Positions 45,456 to 57,486 of a DNA stretch of 64,000 bases are shown piece after piece (position 1 is the stretch's first letter; every line of letters starts with the position of its first letter). A program made the position numbers and the translations under genes. The stretch is from NCBI GenBank assembly GCA_013368325.1, contig JAACJK010000003.1, positions 930,001-994,000 on the forward strand, written 5' to 3'. Source of the stretch: Ephemerocybe angulata. Its lineage: Eukaryota > Basidiomycota > Agaricomycetes > Agaricales > Psathyrellaceae. The notes beneath the pieces are model-generated. The model ran no database searches. It saw only the letters and a program-made list of their open reading frames with translations, and was not told where the DNA came from.

Positions 45456-45796
45456 ATGGGCAAAAGCGCAAAACTCCACAAACGCGTCGTACGTCCCCCC
45501 TCCTCCCCTGCCCTCTCTTCCCTCTCTCCCACCATCTAACACCCCATCCACAGAAAAAGACCACCAAATCCTCCGCCACCCACTCCTCCTCCTCCTCCAC
45601 AACAACCGGCACCTCCACACACACACACATCAAAGCCGCCGCCAAAAAAGCCAGCCTCAAAGACAAACGGCCAAGCGCAGGGAAAGCAGGTGCAGAGGGA
45701 CCTGTGCTGGGTGGGGCGGATTATGTTTCTTTGCTTATGGGCGGACGGAGGAAGGCGAGGGAGGAGGCTGCGAAGTTGCCTGTGAGCAAGGATTGA
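45456..45796 (+). CDS. Small basic conserved fungal protein
   Basis: Two exons (45456-45488 and 45554-45796) give about 91 residues. The protein begins MGKSAKLHKRVKKTTK. A Ser/Thr-rich stretch follows, and the C-terminal motif reads PVLGGADYVSLLMGGRRKAREEAAKLP. The Lys/Arg content suggests a nuclear or nucleolar location, but this is inference. Similar small proteins occur in other fungi, and I do not know a function. Confidence 0.7.
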
Positions 45797-46456
45797 GATG
45801 TCGTTTGAAGGAGAGGAGATCAAGAGGATGGGAAGCGACGGATGGACGGCAGATGGACGGGCAGACGACCGGCTCTGTGCGTATCCGGAGGACCTCCGGC
45901 GGAAGACTTGATATGAGGGTGGGATTCAGATTGAGGATTCGGAGGGGTGGACGCGCGGAGGGATGGATCTCAACATGGTGCTCGAGCTTTCATTGAACAA
46001 GCCAATATACCAATCTATCTGGACTCTGGGACCGCCATCCACTCCCTCTCGCGGCGCCTAAAGCTCTTCAGAAAGCCTCTCCCGGTGGAGGACGGCACGA
46101 ACACCAACACATTCACCTCCACCTCCTTGCACTCTCCCACCAACACCCAAAAAAGCTACCATTCATTTATTCTGTAGCTATTACAACTCACAACCGGGTA
46201 CTCAACATACCCAACACGCATTTGCGTGTACTACCCCTACAACTACCTACATACAAAACAAAAAAAGCACAGCAAAAATAAACCTCTGATATACAGCCCC
46301 CCACCCCAAAAAACGAAACGGGTGAGCGAGCAACAACGGTGGCCTGCATGTTTCCTAATACTACAATGTTGTCCAATCGTCCGACGTCCCACCATTAACC
46401 CACAGAGTCCGTCATCCATCTATACCCTCCTCTCCCTTCCAGAACCCCGCCGACGC
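45797..46456. other. Intergenic between convergent genes
   Basis: This holds 3' flanks of the small basic gene and the membrane-protein gene. No gene is visible. A GGCGCCTAA motif lies near 46053. Confidence 0.4.
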
Positions 46457-48824
46457 CTACCGCGCATACCAAACCGCACTCCCACTACTCCGCCTACTAC
46501 TGGCGCCAAGCGTCTGCGCAGGCGACAACGGCGTGCGCAAGACCGTCAGCGGGGACCACGGCTGGCCCAGCCCCGCCTGTGAGGGCGGAGGCGGCGGGCG
46601 GGCCATGGGCAGAGGCTGCGGCTGAGGTTGGTACAAAAACCTCCTCCGCGCTTCAAGCCTTGCTTCTGCCGTAGTCGGGACCGGAGTGACCGGGATGAAA
46701 GGGTTGGGTATCTCCGACCTCGTAGCCGTAGAATATACGCTCGCCGTAAGCGCACCCGACGTATACCTGCCCCCATACTCGTTCGCATTTCGACTTCCAC
46801 TTCCATTCACGGCGAAGGGGGTGGTCGCGGATTGGTTTAGACTCCCGCCTTCCGGAGAGGTGTAGTCGTACTCGTACACCGAGCCTGCAGCGCTGATCGC
46901 GCCGTCTGGCACGTCCGAGTTCACTTTCAACTCCCGCCTGCTCCGCGGCGGGGAGAGCTCGCTCGGACTCAACCGCGGTAGGACTTGGCTGCTGGCAACG
47001 ACGTCCCCATCCACCATGCGCTCCAGCGACGGCCGTTTCGGCGTAGTAGCCGTCAACGCTCTCGGTGGAGGCGCAAGGAAAGCGATCGGAGACTCCTCGC
47101 CAGGAGACCCACCACGGGGATCCGGATTCGCAGCCATAACCTCCATCAAATCCTGACTGCTCCCCAGCGCGCCCTGCGCCGTGCCACTCAACATCGGCAC
47201 GCTGCTCTTCCTGCTCCGCCCGTCCTCCTGCTGCACCGCCGCCATATTGAGCATGCCCTCGATATCGAGGCTGTTGAGCGAGAGCCGGTCGCGGTCGCCG
47301 CGGTAGTATGCGGGCGAGGGGACGTTGCGCGCCTCGTCGCTTTGCGCGGAGAGAGCCTGGGAGGGCTGCGCGGCGCGGTGGCCCGGGTGCGACCAGGCGT
47401 TCCATTCGCGCTCTTCGGGGATGACCCAGGAGGAGGTCGTGCCCGTGCCCGTGTACATCGGGTCCAGGTAGGAGTTGGCGTTCCGGGCGTTCAGGTGCGT
47501 GGGGGAGGACGAGGTGGATGATGAAGGGGCTTGTGGTTGTGTGCGCGGGGTGGGAGCGGTGAAGTTGAAGGGGAAGGGGAAGGGGCGGCGGGTGTTTAGC
47601 GCTGGGGCGGGGGAGTTGGGTGGGAGGGTGCTGCTGTTCTGGAGCTTCTCGGAGGGGTCTTTGAACATGCGCGAGCCGTCGAAGGAGAGGGCTTGGAGGT
47701 CCCTGCGTAGGCGCTTTTTGCGGCGGTCGAGGCAGATGAAGAGCGTCATTGAGAGCCCAATAAGGAGGACTGCGCCCCCGCCTGCTGAGGCGCCTATTAT
47801 GATCGTCCTGGTGTTTCATGTGGTTCGCGTTTTGAAGGTCGGGGTTAGAAGGGGGGTGATCATGATACAAAGTTTTTTAGTTAATTGGGTGAAGTAAAGG
47901 GATCGCCGGCTTATACGCACTTGGATGGCATGGCGCTAGCGGGGGGTGTTATCAGCGCCTCTGCGTCTCTCTCCGGTTGGAGGCAGTCACTCGGACTTGA
48001 TGCATCGCCTGAAACTGATATGTGATAGAAATCTTGTGTTAGTACCATGTAACATAAGTTGGATCTTGGTGCTTTGACAGTTCTGCACCGAAATAGCAGA
48101 AGGCCAATGCGCGAGGAGGGTATGTGCTGATTATTTTTTTCATGAGAGAGTACGTACCAGTGATCAAGGAAGTCGTTTCACGAATACCGTTGCCGCCGTC
48201 AAAGAGGAGCATAACGTTCCTGTCCCTCGATACCGTCATGACATAGCGGGCCAAGCCTGCAGTCGGGTCGTCCACGCTCGAGTTGAGCTGCAGAATGATG
48301 TCCCCGGGGACATACGCCCTGACCCTAGGTACCTGGCGCACGGCAGTGCTGTTGTACTGCAGCCCAAATTCAGTGCACTGCGTAGGGTTGTCGAGCAGGG
48401 TGAAGCGGCGCAGGGGCGCGGGGGCGGCGGGGTTAAGGCACGCAGGGTCGTTCGTGCCGTCAGGCAGTGAGGGCGCGATGGTCATCATGCTGGAGACGCG
48501 CGAGATGGGCCGGCCCTGGCTGTCCTCGAGCGCGGCGAGGAAGCGGGTGCCGGCCGGGAGCGGCAGGGCGGCGAGGAGGAGGGTGTCGGTGGGGACGTTG
48601 AGGCGGGATGCGAATGGGAAGACGACCGGGGGGAAGCCGAGCGGGAGGATGGAGAGGGCGGCGGGTCTCTGTGCGTCGGCGGTGGGGATGCCGGCGAGCC
48701 GCAGGGAGAGCGGCTCGCATTGGCGGACGGTGCCGGCGGGGAAGTCGAAGGAGAGGAGGGCGGACACGACCTGCGCAGTGAAAAGGAGAGAAAGGAGGGT
48801 GGGGAGGGCCATAAATAAAAGCAA
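46457..48824 (-). CDS. Single-pass membrane protein with secreted N-terminal domain
   Basis: Three to four exons on the minus strand start at 48824 (MLLFMALPTLLSLL; the second Met at 48812 is equally possible). A signal peptide is clear. The extracellular part of about 240 residues has four or five cysteines (RQCEPLSL, NDPACLNP, PTQCTEFGL) and ends in a short Ser/Pro stretch (SGDASSPSDC). One membrane span follows (IIIGASAGGGAVLLIG, near 47760-47800), then a basic stop-transfer segment (DRRKKRLRRD). The cytoplasmic tail of about 420 residues is Ser/Pro-rich. This is the usual plan of uncharacterised basidiomycete surface proteins; the ligand and function are unknown. It diverges from the E1-alpha gene with about 210 bp between them. 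Confidence 0.8.
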
Positions 48825-48980
48825 GGGGCAGACCAGGCTGCGCTAGAAATGAATGAAAGGGAAAGAGAATCCTCAGCGCTTTCCAGTGGACTCTCCTCAT
48901 TATCGTCTGGCGATGGCAACCTCTCACCATCTCGACACCAATGTCCGATCACATCAGAACATCATCCCAGCATTCCCCCA

Positions 48981-48989
48981 TTAGGCGCC
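48981..48989. promoter_or_regulatory. TTAGGCGCC motif in a divergent promoter
   Basis: The motif lies 46 bp before the E1-alpha start, inside the short interval shared with the membrane-protein gene. Confidence 0.3.
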
Positions 48990-49034
48990 TGCGTCCACAC
49001 CGTCCTTGGCGCGCACACCGCTTGCACCAACACC

Positions 49035-50834
49035 ATGATCCGGCCAGCCTCCTCCCTTGCTCGTCGTGCAGCCACAGCGAGCTCAGCACGCCGCACGCTC
49101 GCGACGACCGCCAGGCGCTGTGAGAACCTCCCCAAGAGCACGTCCCCCATCGTCTCCAAGCTCAACTTCTTCAACTCCGTAACCGGGGACGGCACCCAGA
49201 TACCCACCTACCGTGTTCTCGATGGATCCGGGAAGCCATTGGAAGGGGCAGAGGTTCCAGAGGTGCGGCAAAACGTCGTCCTAGATACTGTGCACCCTCA
49301 CACTGTACCCCGCAGATCGACGAGGCATTTGCTACGCGTATGTACGAGAACATGATGCTCCTTCCGGCACTCGACAATGTCCTCTACAACGTCCAACGCC
49401 AGGGCAAGATCTCCTTCTACGTACGTCCATCGCTCTCATACCCTCCTTCAAGTACTTATCCGATGTAGATGACTTCCGTACGTCTTCTTTTTCGTATTCC
49501 GGATCTCCAGGAGTGACGCTTCTGTCAGTATGGGGAGGAGGCAACGATTATAGGTTCCGCCGCTGCCTTGGACATGGAAGACGAGTGAGTCCTTCCTTCT
49601 ACAGGAAAAGGCAATCTGAACCTCTCACTGACATCCCTTGTCTTTTCGTTGTCTAGGGTGCTCGGTGCGTATACACCCTGCTTCTTCCAACAAATACGTT
49701 CCTGAACTGACGCTTCTCAAAAACTAACTCACCTCCTAATCCGAAAATACAACAAAAATGAAATGCAGGCCAATACCGCGAAATGGGCGTCCTCCTCTGG
49801 CGCGGCTTCGGCCTGGATAACGTCATGGCGCAATGCTTCGGCACGAGCGAAGACGCTTCGAGCAAGGGCCGCCAGATGCCCGTCGTACGTGCCTCCTCTC
49901 CTATAGAACCATTTAAGATTTTGCTAAGTTGATTGCAACAGCACTTTGGCTCCCCACAACACCACTTCCACACGATCTCGTCCCCGCTCGCGACGCAGAT
50001 CCCACAGGCCGCGGGTGTAGGCTACGCGCTGAAGCGCGACCCCGCACGGCGCTCCAAACACATCGCCGCATGCTACTTTGGCGAGGGTGCCGCGTCCGAA
50101 GGAGGTAAGCTTACCTCTCATTCAAATTTAAAAGTACTTGCATATCCTAACGTTTCGCGAATAAAACACCAGACTTCCATGCTGGCCTCCTGCTTGCATC
50201 GACGATCCCGTCCCCGACGCTCTTCCTCGCGCGCAACAACGGCTTCGCGATCAGCACGCCCAGCACGGAGCAGTTCTTCGGGGACGGCATCGCCGCGCGC
50301 GGGCCCGGCTACGGCATCGACACCCTGCGCGTCGACGGCAACGACGTCCTCGCCGTGCTCTCCGCCGTGCGCGCCGCGCGCCAGCGCTGCCTCACCCAGG
50401 GCCGCGCCGTGCTCGTCGAGGCCATGACCTACAGGGTCGGGCACCACAGCACGTCGGACGATAGTTATGCGTATCGGTCGAGGGGGGAGGTCGAGGAACG
50501 GAAGAGGGTGGATGATCCGAGTGGGAGGTTTAGGAGGTTTTTGGAGGCGAGGGGGTGGTGGGGGGAGGAGAGGGAGAAGGAGGCGAGGGAGAGGGCGAAG
50601 AAGGGGGTTATGGAGGCGTTTAGGAGGGCGGAGGGCGTGGGGAGGGGCGAGCTTGGGGGGTTGTTTGAGGATGTGTATGAGGGGGAGCAGCCGTGGAATT
50701 TGGTGGAGCAGAGGGAGGAGCTTGGGAGGCTTTTGAGGAAGTATGGGAAGGCGTGGGGGCCGTGGAAGAATGAGCTGGGGAAGTTTAGGGGGGAGGGGAG
50801 GGACGTGATGGGTGGGGAGGGGAAGAGCGCTTAA
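49035..50834 (+). CDS. BCKDHA: Branched-chain 2-oxo acid dehydrogenase E1 alpha subunit, mitochondrial
   Basis: Eight exons (49035-49262, 49316-49420, 49469-49477, 49529-49584, 49657-49664, 49769-49884, 49942-50104, 50173-50834) keep phase and give about 448 residues. Two are microexons of 9 and 8 nt. The N terminus is Arg/Ser-rich, as in a mitochondrial presequence. Core motifs are [52 protein letters not shown] and the thiamine diphosphate site [13 protein letters not shown] ... [10 protein letters not shown]. The regulatory loop [12 protein letters not shown] carries the Ser that branched-chain kinase phosphorylates in the family. The enzyme decarboxylates the 2-oxo acids of Leu, Ile and Val. 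The last 360 bases change to extremely G-rich codons. Confidence 0.95.
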
Positions 50835-53334
50835 GCGGGCGCTTGTTGGCGCGCGGCGGATAGACGCCACAAAGCCGGTTTGCTTGGTTGATTGAACTTT
50901 GCATTCACGATCTGAACTTGTTTTTGAGCATCTGTAGATAACATACACTAACATGGGATGTTTCGTCCCAAACTATTGTACCATTACACTGACCCTGCTC
51001 TCGAGTGTCTGGGAACCCCTCTGAAATTGCTTCTGTTTACCGGACACCTATGTGCTATGATTCGTTCAACACACGTGGCTAACCAATGCCAAGTACCTGC
51101 ACATGGTCGTGCGCAAGGGGTACTCAAGCTCTCACCCCTGGCATCGCGTCCCACACGGCGTCTCCATGGCTGTAGATATCATGCGCCACTAAGCTCACGC
51201 TGTCCTCGACGGCGCTGGGTACAGTAAGGTACCTCGTTATCAACGTGGAAGATTGTGCTCGATATCACGGTTTTCACAGTGGTCTGAAGTTGGTCTCAGG
51301 AAGAAATTTTGCGGTGGTGATGGATGCGGGCGGCCCCCGGGGTACCGGTGGTTTGGGTGTTGAGGCACGCGGGTGGTGGCGGGATGTGGCGGCGCGTGTG
51401 GATCGGCGCTTGGGTTAGCCCTTGATTTCGAGGGAAGTCTCTCTCCGGGTATAGTTGGACGTATTTTTTTCACTATTTTCTCCCGACGGGGCGGGCGTGG
51501 GTGGTTCTGGCAGTCGAGAAATCTCACGGGCGCCACTGGGTGCAATACAATCTTCATTAAAAGCGTGGATAGCGTGGAAGGGTATCATGGTACATCCCAT
51601 TCAACGGGTTAGATTTGCAAATTGCTATGGGTGCTATGAAATTACTGAAACTGGTAACTACAACGTATAACTAAGTAACCACAGCACCGCGTACTTACCC
51701 ACGGCCGCTTCCTCTTCCGTTGGTTTGGATTCGGCTTCTTCCAAGTTACTTACATATGGCACATACTGACTTACATACACGTGGAAGCTTCTCTTCTTTC
51801 TGTTTATTCCATGATGGAGATCTGCACAACTGTGTGACTGCCAAGAAGAAAGTTGGATGTCTGGGATGTGGGCAGGTTCACAGTAACGGTGTGTCGAGGT
51901 ACGTACTGGGGTGCGATGTGGGCATGGCTACCGCCGGTCTCCACTCTGACTATGTAAGAGTATATCTTTTTACGCGGGGTGAGAGGTGGGTATTTTGGGG
52001 CGGGGGCGGGCGTGAGGCTCTCAGTTCCTAATGAGGAAAGGTACTATAGTAGCCAGGGTAGCGATACCAAGACTTAGGGTTACTTTTCCAAGAGGGGTTG
52101 CCCACTGGTACTACTACTAGTGGAGCCCCCACATCGAAGGCCGTGAATGAGTTCACCTCTCGCACATGAATCTTTCATGTAAATGCAAGATGCAAGTGTT
52201 CATTCACCCAACCTAACCTCAGCCACCTACGGGGAACTGCCGCCTCAAGCTTCTTTAGTCTCTTTTCCAGACTCCTCGTAAACCAACCAAGGCTACAGAC
52301 ACAGACGGATTCTATCAGTGGGTACAGTGAAAGGGACGTTCGACTTCGCGTTAACTTCTCTATTACCGCGGTATGTCGGCCCTACACCCGAGAACGCCTG
52401 CCCGTCGCGACATGACATACCGCGAAGTTACTGCGAGCAACGGGCGCTTCTTTTCAACTTCTGAGGACCCAGGTTGCATTACTTATGTACGTCATGTTGC
52501 AAGGCCTCGTAATCGATCGGACCGACTGTGCTGTCCTGCGCAGTACACTAAATACTCGATATGCTAGGTACTGCGCGTGGACCATATGGACCTCGTAAAT
52601 CTGGGAGAGTAAGTGACGTTTCAAAAACATCCCATCAAGTCGTGCACTAGGTATCGTAAATGAATTTAAGCGCCGACGCTTTGATCGTTCGTGGTCGGTG
52701 GTCTGCTTGTGCCGCGGGATGCCCCACATTCATGACCCACGATCGAAATTGAAATGGGTGGGTAGAATACAGCATTGAGTTGGGCGACGCACAGATATTA
52801 ATCAATGAGGGGTAGAGATAATCTATGATCTTAGCGATATGATATGATATGCGCCGCAGGCCGACGTGGGTCGCTTCAAGTTGAACTTCAAAGGAAGAAG
52901 TACGCACACCCACAGCTACGGGCTTGCGTGTGGAAATGCGCGCCACCAAGTTCGCACATCAGAGATGCTTATTGAGCTGTAGCTTACCTGCTGCAGTGCA
53001 CGAGACGACGAAGGCACCGTCGCTGCCCGGTTTTACTTTACCAATCGCGGTTGTGGGATTGATGTACAGAGTGCGTCGGAGATGGCACTCTCTTTTTATG
53101 ATATTTTTCCGTGTGCTGAGTCTGGGGTGGAACATCTGAGGCGCTCATTACTCAGGCAAAGAGAAACAATGCGAGTCTACTGCTCCTGGGCGCTTAATCT
53201 CTTATTCCCACGAGTGGCTGTACATCCTGTATATGTTTGTGTGGTACTATCAATGCAACCTGGGAAATGATGGTGAAATGCTCCTTGTTCTTGACCGCCA
53301 CGATCAAATACCATACTTCTAGTAGCCTGTGAGC
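50835..53334. other. Gene-poor region
   Basis: I found no supported gene in these 2.5 kb on either strand, and no tRNA. Short open frames lack family features. TAAGCGCC-like motifs occur at 52667 and 53188, the latter about 140 bp upstream of the next gene. AT content is higher than in the genes. Confidence 0.5.
53188..53196. promoter_or_regulatory. GGGCGCTTA motif upstream of the F-box gene
   Basis: This is the reverse complement of TAAGCGCCC, 140 bp before the ATG at 53335. Confidence 0.3.
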
Positions 53335-55191
53335 ATGTCCGCGTCCAAGATAAAGGAAATTAGAAACGTAACCCGGGAACAGCCATTGGTGTGCTCAAAT
53401 TCTCCAATCTCACAACAAGTTCGAAAACTAACCGAGCTCGCTTAGTTGGGCAGAGTTGGCTCAACCGCTCCTGGTTCCGACAGCCCGAGTTTGACTCACC
53501 TACCTGATGAGCTTTTGATTCAGATAGTCGCAAACCTCGACTTGAAAGACATACTCAATTCAAGAACGGTGAGCCTGTCGACAGACAAAATACATTCCTT
53601 GATTGACATTCTTTCACAACATAGGTCTGCAGAGCCCTTCGAACAGCTTGTGGAAGCCGTGAAGCATGGCGCTCCATGTACCTCAGGCAACATGGAGAGG
53701 CCCTTCCACGGCCTTTTCTTATGCCCAAGCCAATCAAAGAGTGCTCCGCAGATGACATCGAGTCTTCTCTACAAAAGTGGTATGCCGAATGGCCAGCAGC
53801 GGGTGCTGTTCAACGGACGCGGCGAGTCGTCAAGACGGAATTGCTGCGGGGACGCCATCCCCATCGCTCCACAATGGTCTTGACTCCAGGTGGCCGATGG
53901 GCTATCACAGGCTACGCCGATGGGTCTGTTTGGTGTTTTGATCTGTCGGATAATCCAGAAGCCACGGGAGACGTAGAACCTTTTCTACTACTACCATCGA
54001 CGTACCCTGAAGCCGAGGTGGCTGGACGTGGTATACAGGTCTTCCTTTCCATAGACTGCGCCTCTGAGGAGGCTTTAGGCCCCACCTTTGAGACTCATCA
54101 CCTCGCTCAATTCAACGTCGCCATTATAACTTGTCCATACGATTACCGGTCGACCAAAGCCAGCACCAGCATTGATATTTGGCGTATCCACATTCCCGAA
54201 CCCGGTGAAAACGATCATCGAGACCCACCCCAACTTCGTTTGGGCAGCCGCCTATCAACGTTTAAGGATTCCGGCACTGGCAAACTACTCAGCTGTAGTC
54301 TCTATGGGAAAGCTGTTGCCTATAGTATGAACTCGCCACCTTCGCAATGCACCGTCATAGTCGACTGGGAGGAAGCCAATGGCAAAAACGAGGACCAAGG
54401 GATCCCTCGCTGGTATGTGCCCGATATAGCCTCTCTGGTAAGCGTTTTTCCCCTACGGCTTGCCACATCCAGTCCCAGAGGTCGTCATGCTGATCTATTT
54501 GAAGACTGTCAAGCTGCTTCCAGGAGACCGGATACTGACTACGCATCAGCCAGGCGCTTTATGCGTACATAACTGGCGCTTAGACTGTCCCTCGTCACCC
54601 CTTTCTCCTGCAACTCAGCAACTGGAACGCATCACACCTGCTTGGGTATGTGGGAGACTGGGAAACGTCTGCGGAGTTGCGATATCATCGTTTTTCGTTG
54701 TTCGCAATAGCATCCGCCTGGTCGTTCCCACCTCGAGCACTCTGTATGGCCTTACCATCCCAAAGGATAGTCACGATCCGTCCCTTATTACGCTGGAACC
54801 TCTCGTAAAGGGATATTTCGGTTTCTCATCGCTGGTCGTTGCGTTTGGACTCGACCGGGGCGCTGGAGTCGTGACTGATGATAACACCCAGTTATGCTTC
54901 ACCCGACACAAATGGAACGACGACCTCCCACGTCTGGTGGGGAACCAACACACTCCGAAGCCCACAATCGCCGAATATGAAGCCACAGAGCCCGACCTGC
55001 AAGCCGCAAAGCGCCTTCTTTACGACCAATGCTCAGGCCGGCTTTTCATCTTCGATTCCGAACTTTCCAGTATTCTTACTCTGGTCAACTCTCCACCAAC
55101 CAAGACACCGGTCTCGCCTCCAAAGGATCAAAAGAGCGCCGAAATACCTCCAGCCGATCCAGATAATATACCACATGTTCAAATCCACTGA
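53335..55191 (+). CDS. F-box protein, second copy in the window
   Basis: Four exons (53335-53367, 53446-53568, 53625-54437, 54481-55191) join in frame to about 559 residues. The first exon is short (MSASKIKEIRN). It is needed because the F-box exon has no ATG and is preceded in frame by a stop. The F-box reads LTHLPDELLIQIVANLDLKDI and continues VCRALRTACGSREAWRSMY. Downstream come blocks such as LTPGGRWAITGYADGSVWCFDL, which resemble the beta-sheet-rich region after the F-box in agaricomycete families. It probably recruits substrates to an SCF ligase. The frame stops at 55191, but an acidic coding-like stretch continues downstream and may be a further exon. Confidence 0.8.
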
Positions 55192-55339
55192 ACCTGCTCC
55201 TTCGGTTCAACCCGCCACTCAAACAACCGACGATCTCGGCTGCCAGTCCAAGAATGAGAACTCCCCGACTCCAACAGTTATTGAAGCGCCAATCGTTGCT
55301 GAAAGCAGGCTTCCACCCACTCACTAGTGAGACCTCAGA

Positions 55340-55633
55340 CTCGCCCATTTCTCTGGCGTCTTCAACGGAAGACGACATTCTGTCTCTGATAGCGCCATAG
55401 GAACCGCCCCTCAGCCATTCAGCTCCACCAACACACCATGCGGAGGAAACTGTGATACTCCTGACGCCGTGCCATCTGACCACGAAGAGGATGAAGTTAA
55501 GGAGTCGGAAGATGAGAAGGAGGTTGTGGGAGCCGCCACAATTCCTGATCGAGCTAAGGAGAAGGACGGCGAGGGAGGCGGAGGTGCAGAGAAGGACACT
55601 GAAGGCGCAGGTGAGGTCGACGGCGAGGAGTAA
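55340..55633 (+). other. Possible extra 3' exon: acidic tail
   Basis: From a candidate acceptor at about 55342 (CCTCAG) the plus strand reads LAHFSGVFNGRRHS, then SDHEEDEVKESEDEKE, and ends GEVDGEE with a stop at 55631-55633. The Glu/Asp/Lys pattern looks coding and follows the F-box gene directly, so it may be its terminal exon by alternative splicing. I could not fix a donor. Confidence 0.35.
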
Positions 55634-56145
55634 TAGTTTCTGAGAGAAGAGGATCGGATCCTATAGAAAGTTGGGTTGACGAGACAGTCGGCCGATCTCG
55701 CAGAGATGTATCGACCATATATATGGCTAGTATGTGTATAAGTAGTACAAGCATGATATATTGCATACTGCCTGGCAATTCGTCTTGTGGGGAGGAAATC
55801 TGGGCTCCTCGTCCGCATCGGGGGTGTTGAAGATGGTCACTGGTAAGGGTATTTCACAACAGGCGTTCCCAAGTGGTAAGGCTGCTCGTACGGTTTGCTG
55901 TTTTCCTTGCGTCACCTGTCGTGTTCACCCTCTGATCCTCTCCATCACCATTGTATATGCCCGGACAAGGTACTTCTCTCAGTTTATCTCGATAATATCA
56001 CATTTCTATTAGCATAACCCTCCCGTCCTGTCGCCCAAGGACTATTCTACCTGTTTCTTCATCCCCAGGCAGTCTGGTCGAATGGTCTCAGTCAGGATTC
56101 CTTGACAAGAAGAGGAAGCCAGGATGATATTATAGGCCGCTGTAT
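55634..56145. other. Intergenic
   Basis: No gene is visible between the F-box gene and the GH71 relic. Confidence 0.4.
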
Positions 56146-56606
56146 ATGACAGCTGTGTCATCGTGGTTCTTCACGCACTACAGCTCCCCAAAATTGAGAA
56201 AGACCAGATTTACATGTGGTCCCGCCCTCACCCCGCAAACGCCCAGTCTCCCGACCCCGTCCCACAGCCCACAAATTTTGATATCGTGTGTATTTCCTCT
56301 CCTCGCTCAAGCAATCCCTCGATCACTCACACAACTTCATGCAGTCAGCAGACACCATTTGGGTCGTCGTGATAGCCACCGCCCCTTCCACAGTCGAGCT
56401 TTCAACTAAGAGTTTCGACGTCCCGGCGGGCGTATCAAAGCTCTCCATCCCTATCAGGGCTGGTGGGTTTATGAAAGGTGCCACTGAGCGCGGTGGGAGC
56501 AAGTACTGTGCTGGAGCTCGCACCGGGGCCGGAGCAGTTTACTTTCCAGGTCAAGCCGAAGTCATATAACTTCAACGCGTTCGTCGCTAGCGCGATCGCT
56601 AATTAA
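56146..56606 (+). pseudogene. Truncated GH71 alpha-1,3-glucanase relic
   Basis: The stretch opens with MTAVSSWFFTHY, matching AAVSPWFFTHYG of the intact GH71 gene at 18011-20252. It jumps straight to PKIEKDQIYMWSRPHP, so about 100 codons of the parent are missing. PVPQPTNFDI is followed by an intron at the same place as in the intact gene, and then IWVVVIATAPSTVELST and VPAGVSKLSIPI. A single-base frame change follows near 56495, after which NFNAFVASAIAN and a stop at 56604-56606 again match the parent. An internal deletion, no start region and a frame break mean it cannot make an enzyme. Because it keeps an intron, it is a DNA-level duplicate rather than a retrocopy. Confidence 0.8.
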
Positions 56607-57486
56607 TTGGCGATCTCCACACTTTTACCATTTTTTTGTGCTGTGCTCTGCGTATAGGGTCTGGATATAGCATTTTACCCTGCCACAATACAGCGCTTTG
56701 TGTAAGATTTTCTACTTGCGCCGGTAGACGCCGGAATAGGCGCTCACTGACTACGGAAATGACGCACTCTTCTCGGGAGATTTAGCCTTTGCACTGCTTG
56801 GAAGACTCACCATGAGTCCAGGACAGTCCTTTCAGATCTATCTGTTTCTTGGCGCCAATTTTCTTCTACCCGCGAAACAGCAGCCGCAGGACGGCAATGT
56901 TTGCTGTGGTTCCTCCTTTCCTTCAGAGGACAAAGGTGTTGAAACATGGGACATGAGGTGTGGGTTCGATTAATCACGTCCACTCCGACTCGGACTGCGC
57001 GTGTGCGTCATAGAAGGGACGTAGAGCCATGTTCCTTTGACTCGAGGACCACCTTTTTGCCCTAAAGCGTTTGCAGTCTCATGAGTGACGGAGATTCTGC
57101 CGTGATGTGTGTCTGAGTACCATATACAGGCTGCTGCGGGGGTTCGCTCGCTGTTTTTCAGGCCCATTCAAAGGCCTCGTGATCAAACCGTTAGGCGCCC
57201 AACGATGTGTGTGACAGTGGAATGCTTTCGATCGCCCAGGGTCGAGTGGCCTATGAAAGCCCACCGTCAAGACTGCCCCTTGACAGTCGTCCTCATGATC
57301 ATACCCATTCGACCTTCCAACTCCAATTTAAGCAAGGAACGTCCAAAAGCTCTATACCCTGGCCCAAATGACTGACAGCCCACAGCAGACAGGCCACACA
57401 TTATAATCAATAAAGATAAAAGAGTGCGCCACATTCGTAGCGATATGATAAGAAAATGGCCTGCGCAGCTGCCTTCGCTTGCTCGA
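56607..57486. other. Intergenic
   Basis: No gene is supported. GGCGC-type motifs occur near 56737, 56850 and 57194. Confidence 0.4.

Noticed and set aside
50958..51227. Short frames in the gene-poor region as genes
   Set aside because: Under 90 codons, no conserved motif, no splice partners.
56035..56110. Possible tRNA (GGTCGAATGGTCTCAGTCAGGATTC)
   Set aside because: It recalls tRNA D-arm sequence, but I could not build an acceptor stem, anticodon arm and T arm around it.
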